DNA from: CAWAHD01 sp963781785
Lineage (GTDB): Bacteria > Planctomycetota > Planctomycetia > Isosphaerales > Isosphaeraceae
Direction of reading: 5' to 3'
NCBI GenBank assembly: GCA_963781785.1
Contig: CAWAHD010000002.1
Location: forward strand, 4,526,001 to 4,590,000
Length of the DNA: 64,000 nucleotides
A model generated the notes under the pieces. It had not been told where the DNA came from. It made no database searches and saw nothing but the letters and a program-made list of their open reading frames with translations. How positions within the stretch are numbered: the first letter of the stretch is position 1; each line of letters begins with the position of its first letter. Positions 56,787 to 64,000 of the stretch are shown one piece after another. Made by a program: the position numbers and the translations under genes.

Positions 56787-58364
56787 ATGCATTCTGAATT
56801 CGGAAAAGCTCGACGGGTGGGTGCGCAGATGCGCCAGCCCCTGGATTCGAGCACCCTGCTGTGCCGCGGTCCCTGTCGCTTGGTCTGGGATTGTTCCGCC
56901 CGGGGAGGTCGGCTCGCGGTCATGTTCGTGTTCGTGCTCTGGGCCGCCTTCGTGGCGCCGGGCTGTGCCCGCGAGGCTGAGATCGACTTCACGAGCGTCG
57001 CCAAGCCTCCGACAGTCGAGGTGATCAATCCGCCGGTCCGGAACATCGTCCGACTCGTCGGCCAGCCCAGCTTCATCGAATCATACGAGCGCACGGCGAT
57101 CTATCCCAAGCCGGTCGCCTACATCAAAGAGTGGAAGGTGGATATCGGCGATAAGGTCAAGAAGGGCGAGGTGCTCGCCACGCTGTTCGTGCCCGAGATG
57201 GTCGCCGATTTCGGGACCAAGAATGCGACGGTCGAGCTCGATAAGCAACGAATCGAGCTGGCCAACAAGCTGGTGAAGGTGGCCGAGGCCGACGTCGACG
57301 CCGCCCGGGCGCGGCTCAAGGAATCCGAGGCGATTCTGGCGAAGTACCAGGCCGATGTCGACCGGTGGGCCTCAGAGGTCAAGCGGCTCGACCACGAGGT
57401 AGAGAGGGGCGTCGTCGACCGGCAGGTCCTGATCGAGTCGACCAATCAGTTGAAGGCAAGCACCGCCGCCTGGGGCGCGGCCAGCGCCACCATTGTGAAG
57501 GCAACCGCAGAGCTGCTTTCCAAGAATGCAGCGCTCACCAAGGCGAAGGTCGACGTCGATGTCGCCACTGCCGACCTGGAGGTCGCCGTGAGCGAGGCGA
57601 AGCGGATGGCAGCCTGGGTGGACTACCTCACCCTCACCGCGCCGTATCCCGGCGTGATCACCGTGCGCAATGCGAACACAGGCGACTTCGTCCTGCCCGA
57701 ACTGGGCGACCCCACGGCCAGGGACAATGCTCCGCGCAGCTCGCCCGGGGGTGCCGCGCCGATCTACGTGGTCGACCGCACCGACATCGTCCGCGTTTTC
57801 GTCGACGTGCCCGAGCAGGACGCAAACTACGTCGTGATCGGGACCAAGGCATCCGTGCTCGCCAAGGCGTACCGCGACAAGCCGATTCCGGCCGCCGTCA
57901 CACGCACCTCCTGGGCCTTGAACACCAAGAGCCGCACGCTCCGCGCCGAGATCGACCTGCCCAACCCTGAGACCCAGCTCCTCCCCGGGATGTACGCCTA
58001 TGCCAGCGTGATCATCGAGCGGCCCGGCGTCCGTGCGCTGCCGCTGGCGGCTCTCACCTACAGCGGCGACCGGACGTACTGCTGGAGATGCGAGAACGGC
58101 AAAGCCGTGCGGACCGAGATCCAGACCGGCGTCAGCGACGGCCAGTGGATCGAAGTGACCAGTCTCCAGCTCCCGCCGTCGCCCGATATCGTGGATCTCT
58201 GGGCGCCGGTTACAGGGGCGGAACAGGTGATCGTGGGCAACGTGGCGAACCTCGCCGATGGGAGCCCCGTCGAGCTTGCCCCGGCAAAGCCCGGCACCGA
58301 AGTCGCAAGTACAACTCCCGCTCCTCCCGGAAGCGATACCCACTCCAAAACGACTCGAGATTGA
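56787..58364 (+). CDS. RND periplasmic adaptor lipoprotein 1, module B
   Basis: 525 residues from ATG 56787, 90 bp after the pump gene. A long polar leader precedes VMFVFVLWAAFVAPGC, a lipobox with Cys after Gly. The adaptor domains are complete: LVGQPSFIESYERTAIYPK, WKVDIGDKVKKGEVLATLFVPEM (lipoyl half), helical hairpin (AEADVDAARARLKESEAILAKYQADVDRW), LTAPYPGVITVRNANTGDFVLP, IVRVFVDVPEQDANYVVIGTKASVLAKAYRD (beta-barrel) and LLPGMYAYASVIIERPGVRALPLAALTY. It joins the inner-membrane pump to the outer-membrane channel. Two non-identical adaptors per pump recall TriA/TriB of Pseudomonas, where both are needed. Confidence 0.92.
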   Translation: MHSEFGKARRVGAQMRQPLDSSTLLCRGPCRLVWDCSARGGRLAVMFVFVLWAAFVAPGCAREAEIDFTSVAKPPTVEVINPPVRNIVRLVGQPSFIESYERTAIYPKPVAYIKEWKVDIGDKVKKGEVLATLFVPEMVADFGTKNATVELDKQRIELANKLVKVAEADVDAARARLKESEAILAKYQADVDRWASEVKRLDHEVERGVVDRQVLIESTNQLKASTAAWGAASATIVKATAELLSKNAALTKAKVDVDVATADLEVAVSEAKRMAAWVDYLTLTAPYPGVITVRNANTGDFVLPELGDPTARDNAPRSSPGGAAPIYVVDRTDIVRVFVDVPEQDANYVVIGTKASVLAKAYRDKPIPAAVTRTSWALNTKSRTLRAEIDLPNPETQLLPGMYAYASVIIERPGVRALPLAALTYSGDRTYCWRCENGKAVRTEIQTGVSDGQWIEVTSLQLPPSPDIVDLWAPVTGAEQVIVGNVANLADGSPVELAPAKPGTEVASTTPAPPGSDTHSKTTRD

Positions 58365-58505
58365 ATGATGGTCGAGAATGGGCTTGATTCTGTGATGATC
58401 CCAGGCAGCTTGGCTCAGCCACGAGGGCGAGTCCAGCGACGCGGACCAGTCCGGCCCGCCGCCCGGGGGAAACCGGCACGCCCCGGCCTTTTATGGAGAA
58501 TCGTC

Positions 58506-60107
58506 ATGCACCGCTTGTTTGCCTGGAGTTTCCTCATCGGCCGTCGATCCCGGCCGACGGTTTCCGGTTATTCCAGAGGCTGCGGCTGGCTGGCGCTGGC
58601 GCTTTTGGCGGCCCTCGTGGGACCGGGCTGTTCTCACGAGGCCCAGGCACCTGTCGCGAGTGTCTCAACGCCCCCGACCGTGCAGGTGATCAACCCGCCG
58701 GTCCGGAAGATCGTCCGAGTTGTCGGCCAGCCCAGCTTCATCGAAGCGTACGAGCGGACGGCGATCTATCCCAAGCCGACCGCCTACATCGAAGAGTGGA
58801 AGGTCGACATCGGCGACAAGGTGACGAAGGGCCAGGTCCTTGCCACGCTGTTCGTGCCCGAGATGCGTGAGGATTACGGGACCAAGAAGGCGACGGTCAA
58901 GCTCGATGACCAGCGGATCAAGCTGGCCCTCGAAGTGGTGAGGGTGGCCAACGCTGACGTCAAGGCGGCCCAGGCCAGCCTCGAAGAAGCCCGGGCGATC
59001 GAGGCCAAATTCCAGGCCGAGGTCGAGCGCTGGGACTCGGAAGTCAAACGGCTTGACAACGAGGTCAAGCGGGGCGTTGTCGACCCGCAGATCCTCCTGG
59101 AGTCGACCAATCAGTGGAAGGCGAGCATCGCCGCGCGGGGCGCGGCGTCGGCGACCGTGCTGAAGGCAAAGGCAGAGCTGCTCTCAAAAGAGGCCACGGA
59201 GGCGAAGGCCAAGGTCGACGTCGCGGTTGCCAGGGCCGACCTGACGGTCGCCCAGAGCGAGGAAGAGCGGCTCAAAGCCTGGGTTGACTATCTCACGCTG
59301 CACGCGCCCTACGACGGCGTGATCGTGGTGCGCAACGCCAACACCGGCGACTTCGTCCTGCCGACCACGGGCGACCCCACGGCCATGGAACATGCCCCGC
59401 GGATGTCGCCCGGGGGGGCCGCGCCGATCTACGTGGTCGACCGCACCGACGTCGTCCGGGTTTTCGTCGACATCCCCGAAGGCGACGCCAACTACGTGCA
59501 CATCGGGACCAAGGCGAGCGTGCTCGCGAAAGCGTTTCGCGACAAGCCGATTCCGGGGAGTGTCACGCGCACCTCCTGGGCCTTGAACGCCAAGAGCCGC
59601 ACGCTCCGTGCCGAAGTCGACCTGAAGAACCCCAACAGCCAGCTCTTGCCCGGGATGTACGCCTACGCCAAGGTGATCATCGAGCGGCCCGGCGTGCGGG
59701 CCCTGCCCTTGGCCGCCCTCATCCGGACCGGCGACCAGACTTACTGCTGGACGCACCAGAACGGCCAAGCATGGCGGATCGAGATCCAGACCGGCGTCGA
59801 CGACGGCAAGTGGATCGAGGTCACCAACCACCGTGTCCCCGCCACCCAGGCGTCGCCCGGCGGTGCCGATTCCTGGTCGCCTTTCGATGGTTCGGAATCG
59901 GTGCTCCTTGGCGATCTGTCGATCCTCGCCGACGGATCGCCCGTAAAGGTTGCCGAGGCGACAGAGGAGACCAAACCCGCGGGTGCCCCTGCGACCCCGA
60001 CCGCTCCTCCTTCCGGAACCGCTCTGCGCACGACCAATGCTCCCTCGGCGTCCCAGCCCGTCGAAGCCCTGAATGCCCCTGCTCCAAAGGCCGGCAAGAA
60101 ACTGTAG
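58506..60107 (+). CDS. RND periplasmic adaptor lipoprotein 2, module B
   Basis: 533 residues. ATG 58506 follows TTTATGGAGAATCGTC. The signal peptide ends LALLAALVGPGC, giving a lipidated Cys. Core domains match adaptor 1: VVGQPSFIEAYERTAIYPK, WKVDIGDKVTKGQVLATLFVPEM, helical hairpin (VANADVKAAQASLEEARAIEAKFQAEVERWD), LHAPYDGVIVVRNANTGDF, VVRVFVDIPEGDANYVHIGTKASVL and LLPGMYAYAKVIIERPGVRALPLAALI. A Pro/Ala/Thr-rich tail of about 45 residues follows (APATPTAPPSG). The 141 bp between the adaptors contain no other gene. The operon of pump and two adaptors probably ends here. Confidence 0.92.
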   Translation: MHRLFAWSFLIGRRSRPTVSGYSRGCGWLALALLAALVGPGCSHEAQAPVASVSTPPTVQVINPPVRKIVRVVGQPSFIEAYERTAIYPKPTAYIEEWKVDIGDKVTKGQVLATLFVPEMREDYGTKKATVKLDDQRIKLALEVVRVANADVKAAQASLEEARAIEAKFQAEVERWDSEVKRLDNEVKRGVVDPQILLESTNQWKASIAARGAASATVLKAKAELLSKEATEAKAKVDVAVARADLTVAQSEEERLKAWVDYLTLHAPYDGVIVVRNANTGDFVLPTTGDPTAMEHAPRMSPGGAAPIYVVDRTDVVRVFVDIPEGDANYVHIGTKASVLAKAFRDKPIPGSVTRTSWALNAKSRTLRAEVDLKNPNSQLLPGMYAYAKVIIERPGVRALPLAALIRTGDQTYCWTHQNGQAWRIEIQTGVDDGKWIEVTNHRVPATQASPGGADSWSPFDGSESVLLGDLSILADGSPVKVAEATEETKPAGAPATPTAPPSGTALRTTNAPSASQPVEALNAPAPKAGKKL

Positions 60108-60290
60108 CACACCGGGCGATCGCATCCTCAAAGGGCGCTGCGCCTCCCTTCGTCTGAGAGGCACGCCGCCATTCGGGCAGGTCGGGTAGGTGGGCCGCAC
60201 TAACGGCTAGAATTCTCGGTATCTCTATCGTATGATGAAATGTTTGAGTCTAAGGAACCAGCAAGCACGTCATCGTCGGAGGAAGCCATC

Positions 60291-60830
60291 ATGAATCAGA
60301 CGGATACTCCGGTCGGTTCGAGCATCGTGGCGATCTATCCCGACCACGCCGCAGCCGAGCACGCCGTGCGGCAACTCCACGAGGCGGGGTTCGCCATCGG
60401 CGACCTTTCGATCATCGGCCGTGACTTTCAGATGAGCGAGGCGCCGATCGGCTTCGTCAGCGCAGGCGACTACGCCAAGGCTGGGGCGAAGGCGGGGGCG
60501 TCATTCGGCGGCCTGTGCGGCCTGCTCTTCGGCGCGGCGTTCTTGATCCTCCCGGGCGTGGGTGCCGTGTTCGTCGCCGGCCCGCTTGCGGCGGCGGTGC
60601 TGGCGGGGCTGGAAGGGGCGCTTGCGGGAACGGCGCTGGGCAGCCTCGGGGGCGCGCTCGTCGGCTGGGGCATTCCCAGGGAACGCGCCCTCAAGTACGA
60701 GACCCACCTCAAGGGAGGCAAGTTCCTCGTCGTCGTTCGCGGCCTCCCGGAGGTCACTGAGCGCGCCCGGACCCTGCTCGCCCCGCATGCACCGGAACAT
60801 ATCGACGTCTATGATCCGGCTACGCCTTGA
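60291..60830 (+). CDS. General-stress-protein-like (YflT-type) membrane-interacting protein
   Basis: 179 residues from ATG 60291, with GGAGGAAGCCATC upstream. The N-terminal part (SIVAIYPDHAAAEHAVRQLHEAGFAIGDLSIIGRDF) matches the heat-induced stress protein YflT / general stress protein 17M domain. A Gly/Ala-rich hydrophobic segment follows (GAKAGASFGGLCGLLFGAAF, VGAVFVAGPLAAAVLAGLEGALAG), a glycine-zipper-like hairpin that may insert in membranes. A second ferredoxin-like strand pair (GGKFLVVVRGLPEVTERARTLL) ends the protein. Its molecular role is unknown. It converges on OMF copy 3 (12 bp between stops) and may be transcribed from its own promoter in the 183-bp gap upstream. Confidence 0.75.
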   Translation: MNQTDTPVGSSIVAIYPDHAAAEHAVRQLHEAGFAIGDLSIIGRDFQMSEAPIGFVSAGDYAKAGAKAGASFGGLCGLLFGAAFLILPGVGAVFVAGPLAAAVLAGLEGALAGTALGSLGGALVGWGIPRERALKYETHLKGGKFLVVVRGLPEVTERARTLLAPHAPEHIDVYDPATP

Positions 60831-60842
60831 ATCCCGCTGTCG

Positions 60843-62688
60843 TTAACGGGTTGCCGGGGGCGGACCATTGCCGACCGGGGGCAGGTAGACGGGCCGATTC
60901 GTATCCACCGGCTCAAAACCTCCGGCGGGCCGGCGGTTAGCGATCTCGGTGGCAGGATAACCCAGCGCGTGGAACAACTCGAACTGCGCGCGGTTATAGT
61001 CGGCGACCGTGGTGAAATACTCGTCGAATGCGAGCTTTAACAGCTCGAGAGAGTAGACCGCTTCCTGCGGACGGTAGACCATCATCAACATGTTCTCGAG
61101 ACGGGTCGTCTGGCCCAGGCCCTCGAGGTGTCCGTTGAACGTTGTGAGACCCGTTCGCAAGGCGCGATCGGCCTGGCTGACCCGGGCCGTCGCCGATTGG
61201 AGATGCGCCAGGGCCCGGTTCACTTCTGCCGCCACCATGTCCTGGGCACGGTAAAGCTCGATGATCGCCCGCGACTGCTCACCGCGCTGATTCTTGATCC
61301 GCGCCAGGTTCCCGAACCCGAATCCTTCGAGCTGCCAGACGACCTGAACGCTCGTGTCCATACGTCCGACAAACTGGTTGAGGCTGCTGTTGGGGCCGAG
61401 GCCAAAGATCCCCGCCTGGATGTACATGCCGGCGGCCTGGAAGCCATTGAGCATGATCAAGGGTAGCGCCGGCCGCATTTTCTCGCGGCGGAGCCGCGCC
61501 TCCGCCGCCTCGACCAGCGCACGCTGCGAGGCCAGCTCGGGCCGGTTGGCCAGCGCGACTTGCATCAGGTCGTGGAGCGACTGGCCCGGGTCGGTCAAGG
61601 TGATCTGGAGGTGGTCGTGTTCCATCGGCACGACCACCGGCGCGGGTCGAGCCGAAGGATCTGCGTGAGGTTGGCGCTGTTGATGCGCCAGTATTCGCGC
61701 GCCGAGGTGGCCTGCTGTTCGAGATCGGCGACCATGTTCCTGGCCCGATCAACCTCGACCCTGGGGACCAGCTCCCTGCTCAACTGAGCGATCCGATCGA
61801 CCAGGTCGTGCCCCCTCTCGACGCAATAGAGGGCGCCGGCGTACATTCCCCGATATTGATGCACCCGGAAATAGGCGTCGGCCGTCATCATCAGGGAGTC
61901 ATTCTTGGCGGCCTGGATGTCCCAGTTGCGGGAATTGAGGACCTGGCGCAGCCAGGGGCTCGAAGAAGACATCGGTCAGGTTGACCATCTGGTACAAACC
62001 GGGGCCGGCGTAGAAAAAGTTCGTGCTGTTGACGGTCATGACGCCCTTGTTGATATCCGGACCGCCGCCGTCGTGCCGGATCAGATCGGCACCAAGCACG
62101 ATCGTCGGAACCCAGAGGACTTTGGCCCGTGCGAGCTGCGCTTCGGCCACCCAGACACTGGCCTGCGCGGCGGCCACGATCAGCGGCCGGGCGTCGGAGA
62201 GTCGCAAGGCGGTGGCCAGGTTGATCGGAAACCGCAGGTCGGTCGGCTCCAGGGCGCGGCCCTGAGCTTCAAGGTCAGCGGACCGTCTGCTGGAGTGAGT
62301 ACCGCCGCCGCCACCGGGTTGGATTCGCCCGGCAGTTGCGCCCGCGCGATGCCAGCAGTGAATTCCCGAGCGAGGACCGCACCGGCATCGGCCATTGACT
62401 TGGCAGTCGCATCGGGTGCAATGCCGGCGGTGATGCCTCCGCCGCCGCTGTCAGGGGCGCGATCGCGTCCCTCGTCACTCGAGACCGGCGCGGCCCAGGC
62501 AACCGGGACTCGGGCGCCGGCCATGCCAGCTCCGACGAATTGCTCGGCTGTGCCGCAGGCGCCGCCGAGGAGCTGCCGGGCTGTGTCGAGACGGACACAG
62601 CCCGAGACTGGGCCGCGCATCGCGCCGGCAGCACCCAGAAGAGCAGCATGGCCATGCTGGGGATCAATGGCCAAGCGGATCGTCCCAT
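60843..62688 (-). pseudogene. TolC-like outer-membrane efflux protein, copy 3 (about four frameshifts)
   Basis: ATG 62688 (MGRSAWPLIPSMAMLLFWVL, signal ending CAAQS) is almost identical at its start to copy 2. A low-complexity Ala/Pro/Ser region of about 120 residues contains one break (between 62600 and 62340); another lies near 62245, before LRFPINLATALRLSDARPLIV. Further breaks near 61945 and 61650 separate VLWVPTIVLGADLIRHDGGGPD, WDIQAAKNDSLMMTADAYFRVHQYRGMYAGALYC and MVVPMEHDHLQITLTDPGQS. The last 265 residues are in one frame (VQVVWQLEGFGFGNLARIKNQRGEQ; RAQFELFHALGYPATEIANR) to the TAA at 60843. It is the outer-membrane exit duct nearest to module B. Confidence 0.82.
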
Positions 62689-62762
62689 CACACCCACCCT
62701 TCCACCTCGAATGTCGCGGTGCGATCACAGTATCGGCCGCGCCGGTCGGGCCGGATAATACT

Positions 62763-62778
62763 GATTGATCGGCTATTC
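62763..62778 (-). promoter_or_regulatory. Conserved OMF-upstream motif, copy 3
   Basis: GAATAGCCGATCAATC on the - strand, ending 74 nt before ATG 62688 and followed by AGTATTAT (possible -10). Equivalent to the motifs at 49397-49412 and 52419-52434. Confidence 0.6.
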
Positions 62779-62842
62779 GGGGTGCGTAGGATGATCCGAA
62801 ATGCGGGATTAGTCCGCTGATCCTCAGACTGATGGCGGGCAA

Positions 62843-63472
62843 TCAGTGCAGTTTCACAACGGTTCTCGCGGCGGTGAACTCCCAGATTGCCGTGTCGGGC
62901 AGGCCCAGTTTCGGACCCTTGCCCCCCTGTGCGCCCGGCCCGTCGGCAACGATCCAGTCGAGCGTGTTGGCGAACTTGGCGGGCTGATACGGGAGCCGTA
63001 GAAAAATCCCCGACGGGCCCGGTATCGCCACCCGCCCGGGTGCGAAGTTGAACGTGAAGCCCCCGGAAACCATCGGATTTACCGGATAGTATTTCTTGGT
63101 CAGAACATAGAAAACGATGAACTGCCCCGGCTTCCACTGCTCTGTGCCGGTGAGAACCGGGTACGAGTGCGGTACGCCGGAACCACTGGTCGAAAGCCGT
63201 ACGGCTAGACCGCTCGCTGCATCGAACGTCTGCGCCGTCCCGTTCCTCATGGCGAGTGAGAGCACGTTGTAAACCTGGCCGGGAACGGGTTGGCGAGATT
63301 GCACCAGGACCTGCTGGAAGGGCGGTTTCAAATTCACGGTCAACGGAGCGGCCGTGTTCGTGATCCGGAAGATGGTAAATCCAGAAGTCGTCGGCAGATC
63401 GGCACTGAGAAGCTGCTTGTCTTCGAGGCCCTCGAGCGCGGGACGAAATTTCAAAGTTTGGCGTTGCCGCAT
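62843..63472 (-). CDS. Exported protein of unrecognised family with LEPR-type N-terminus, copy 2
   Basis: 209 residues, intact, from ATG 63472. The N-terminus RQTLKFRPALEGLEDKQLLSAD carries the LE-x-x-x-x-LLSA signature, and unlike copy 1 almost no linker follows. The shared domain reads FTIFRITNTAAPLTVNLKPPFQQVLVQSRQPVPGQVYN (given by its ends), AMRNGTAQTFDAASGLAVRL, YPVLTGTEQWKPGQFIVFYVLTKKYYP, IPGPSGIFLRLPYQPAKFANTLDWIVADGPG. The tail (EFTAARTVVKLH) lacks the D-F-x-GHF ending of copies 1 and 3. It lies 154 bp upstream of OMF copy 3 on the same strand. It is beta-rich, with no TM helix or catalytic motif that I can recognise. Confidence 0.75.
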   Translation of the reverse strand: MRQRQTLKFRPALEGLEDKQLLSADLPTTSGFTIFRITNTAAPLTVNLKPPFQQVLVQSRQPVPGQVYNVLSLAMRNGTAQTFDAASGLAVRLSTSGSGVPHSYPVLTGTEQWKPGQFIVFYVLTKKYYPVNPMVSGGFTFNFAPGRVAIPGPSGIFLRLPYQPAKFANTLDWIVADGPGAQGGKGPKLGLPDTAIWEFTAARTVVKLH

Positions 63473-63673
63473 CGATGGTGCTTTCCATTGGTGTGAAACA
63501 AGATGACCTGGTCGGTGAGATCAACCTGATTGTTCGGGAGGCCAGCCCGATTGTCAAACAACACCACGACCCAGCACAGGGCCGGTGGACCGTCGATCCT
63601 GGTTGGATTGACGGCCCACAAGAGGGGGGGCCTTGTGCCGGGTCGCTCGATGAAAGCCGCTCACCGGGGGGAA

Positions 63674-64000
63674 TCAGAAATGTCCGCCGAAATCGATCCT
63701 GGTCGCTCTAGCGGAGGCGATCGTGTTGATTGCGGTGTCCGCAATGCCCAGCGCCGCTCCGCGGCCGAACTGCGCACCCTGGCCGAAGGCGACGTTCCAG
63801 TTCAGAAATCGGTGGAACCCCGCCGGATTATATTTAACCCTCAGAAAAATCGCCGATGGTCCCGGTACGAGGGTTGTGATCCTGCCGCCCCACTCGAACT
63901 GGAATCCCCCTTGAAGCTGCGTCAGCGGATAGTACTGCTTGGTCAGCACGTAGAAGACCATCCAGTGACTCGGCAGCCACTCCTGGTTCCCCGTAAGGAC
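63674..64000 (-). CDS. LEPR-type family, copy 3 (truncated by the window edge)
   Basis: The C-terminal 108 residues are in the window; the start lies beyond 64000. They match the shared domain: VLTGNQEWLPSHWMVFYVLTKQYYP, GGFQFEWGGRITTLVPGPSAIFLRVKYNPAGF (given by ends), and end ATRIDFGGHF at the TGA 63674-63676. The ending agrees with the repaired end of copy 1, confirming the frameshift call there. Copies 2 and 3 are tandem on the same strand with 201 bp between. Confidence 0.75.
   Translation of the reverse strand, partial: VLTGNQEWLPSHWMVFYVLTKQYYPLTQLQGGFQFEWGGRITTLVPGPSAIFLRVKYNPAGFHRFLNWNVAFGQGAQFGRGAALGIADTAINTIASARATRIDFGGHF

Noticed and set aside
40354..60107. Composite transposon or integrated element as the cause of the efflux duplication
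   Set aside because: No transposase, integrase, terminal inverted repeats or target-site duplications were found at the borders, and the two modules are diverged along their whole length.

Overview
The window looks like a planctomycete chromosome, most likely of the Isosphaeraceae/Gemmatales type. The evidence is its high G+C and the presence of DUF1501, DUF1559 prepilin-like and DUF4058 proteins, a PEP-CTERM protein, ECF sigma factors carrying long extracytoplasmic C-terminal extensions, a transmembrane Ser/Thr kinase, and exported proteins with an LEPR-XLL-like N-terminal signature. I see no rRNA, tRNA, CRISPR array, transposase or phage gene.

Region 1 (1-14.4 kb) is signalling and cell surface: a truncated PEP-CTERM protein, an exported double-thioredoxin protein, an ECF sigma/anti-sigma-like pair overlapping by ATGA, a Tat-exported DUF1501 protein, two sigma factors fused to C-terminal sensory modules (beta-propeller; carboxypeptidase-regulatory plus thioredoxin remnant), a lipoprotein/DUF1559 pair and a six-TM kinase. 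Region 2 (14.9-24 kb) is housekeeping: FkbM methyltransferase, DUF4058, uvrB, a sugar-binding-type lipoprotein, nadC-birA, a TPR protein and a CbiA/CobB-like protein that has lost its P-loop lysine and its catalytic cysteine. Region 3 (25.5-40 kb) holds an MscK-like channel (split), an alkaline-phosphatase-superfamily membrane hydrolase, a PBP4-type carboxypeptidase, an Ldh_2 oxidoreductase, an aldose epimerase and a TlpA-like protein.

Region 4 (40.3-64 kb) is the most unusual. It has two paralogous tripartite efflux modules, each with one RND pump followed by two lipoprotein adaptors on the + strand, with three TolC-like outer-membrane genes on the - strand. Interleaved are three copies of a family I do not recognise: exported, about 200-260 aa, with an LEPR-type N-terminus. 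A 16-nt motif lies 73-75 nt upstream of each of the three TolC-like start codons. The two-adaptor layout recalls TriABC of Pseudomonas. Module B (53.4-60.1 kb) is intact; module A and all three outer-membrane genes carry several frameshifts each.

Frameshifts occur throughout the window (about 30 inferred by comparing paralogues and adjoining frames) and are densest in the duplicated region. I treat most of them as probable sequence or assembly errors, though real decay of module A cannot be excluded. Broken genes are therefore reported at full inferred length with the break points stated.
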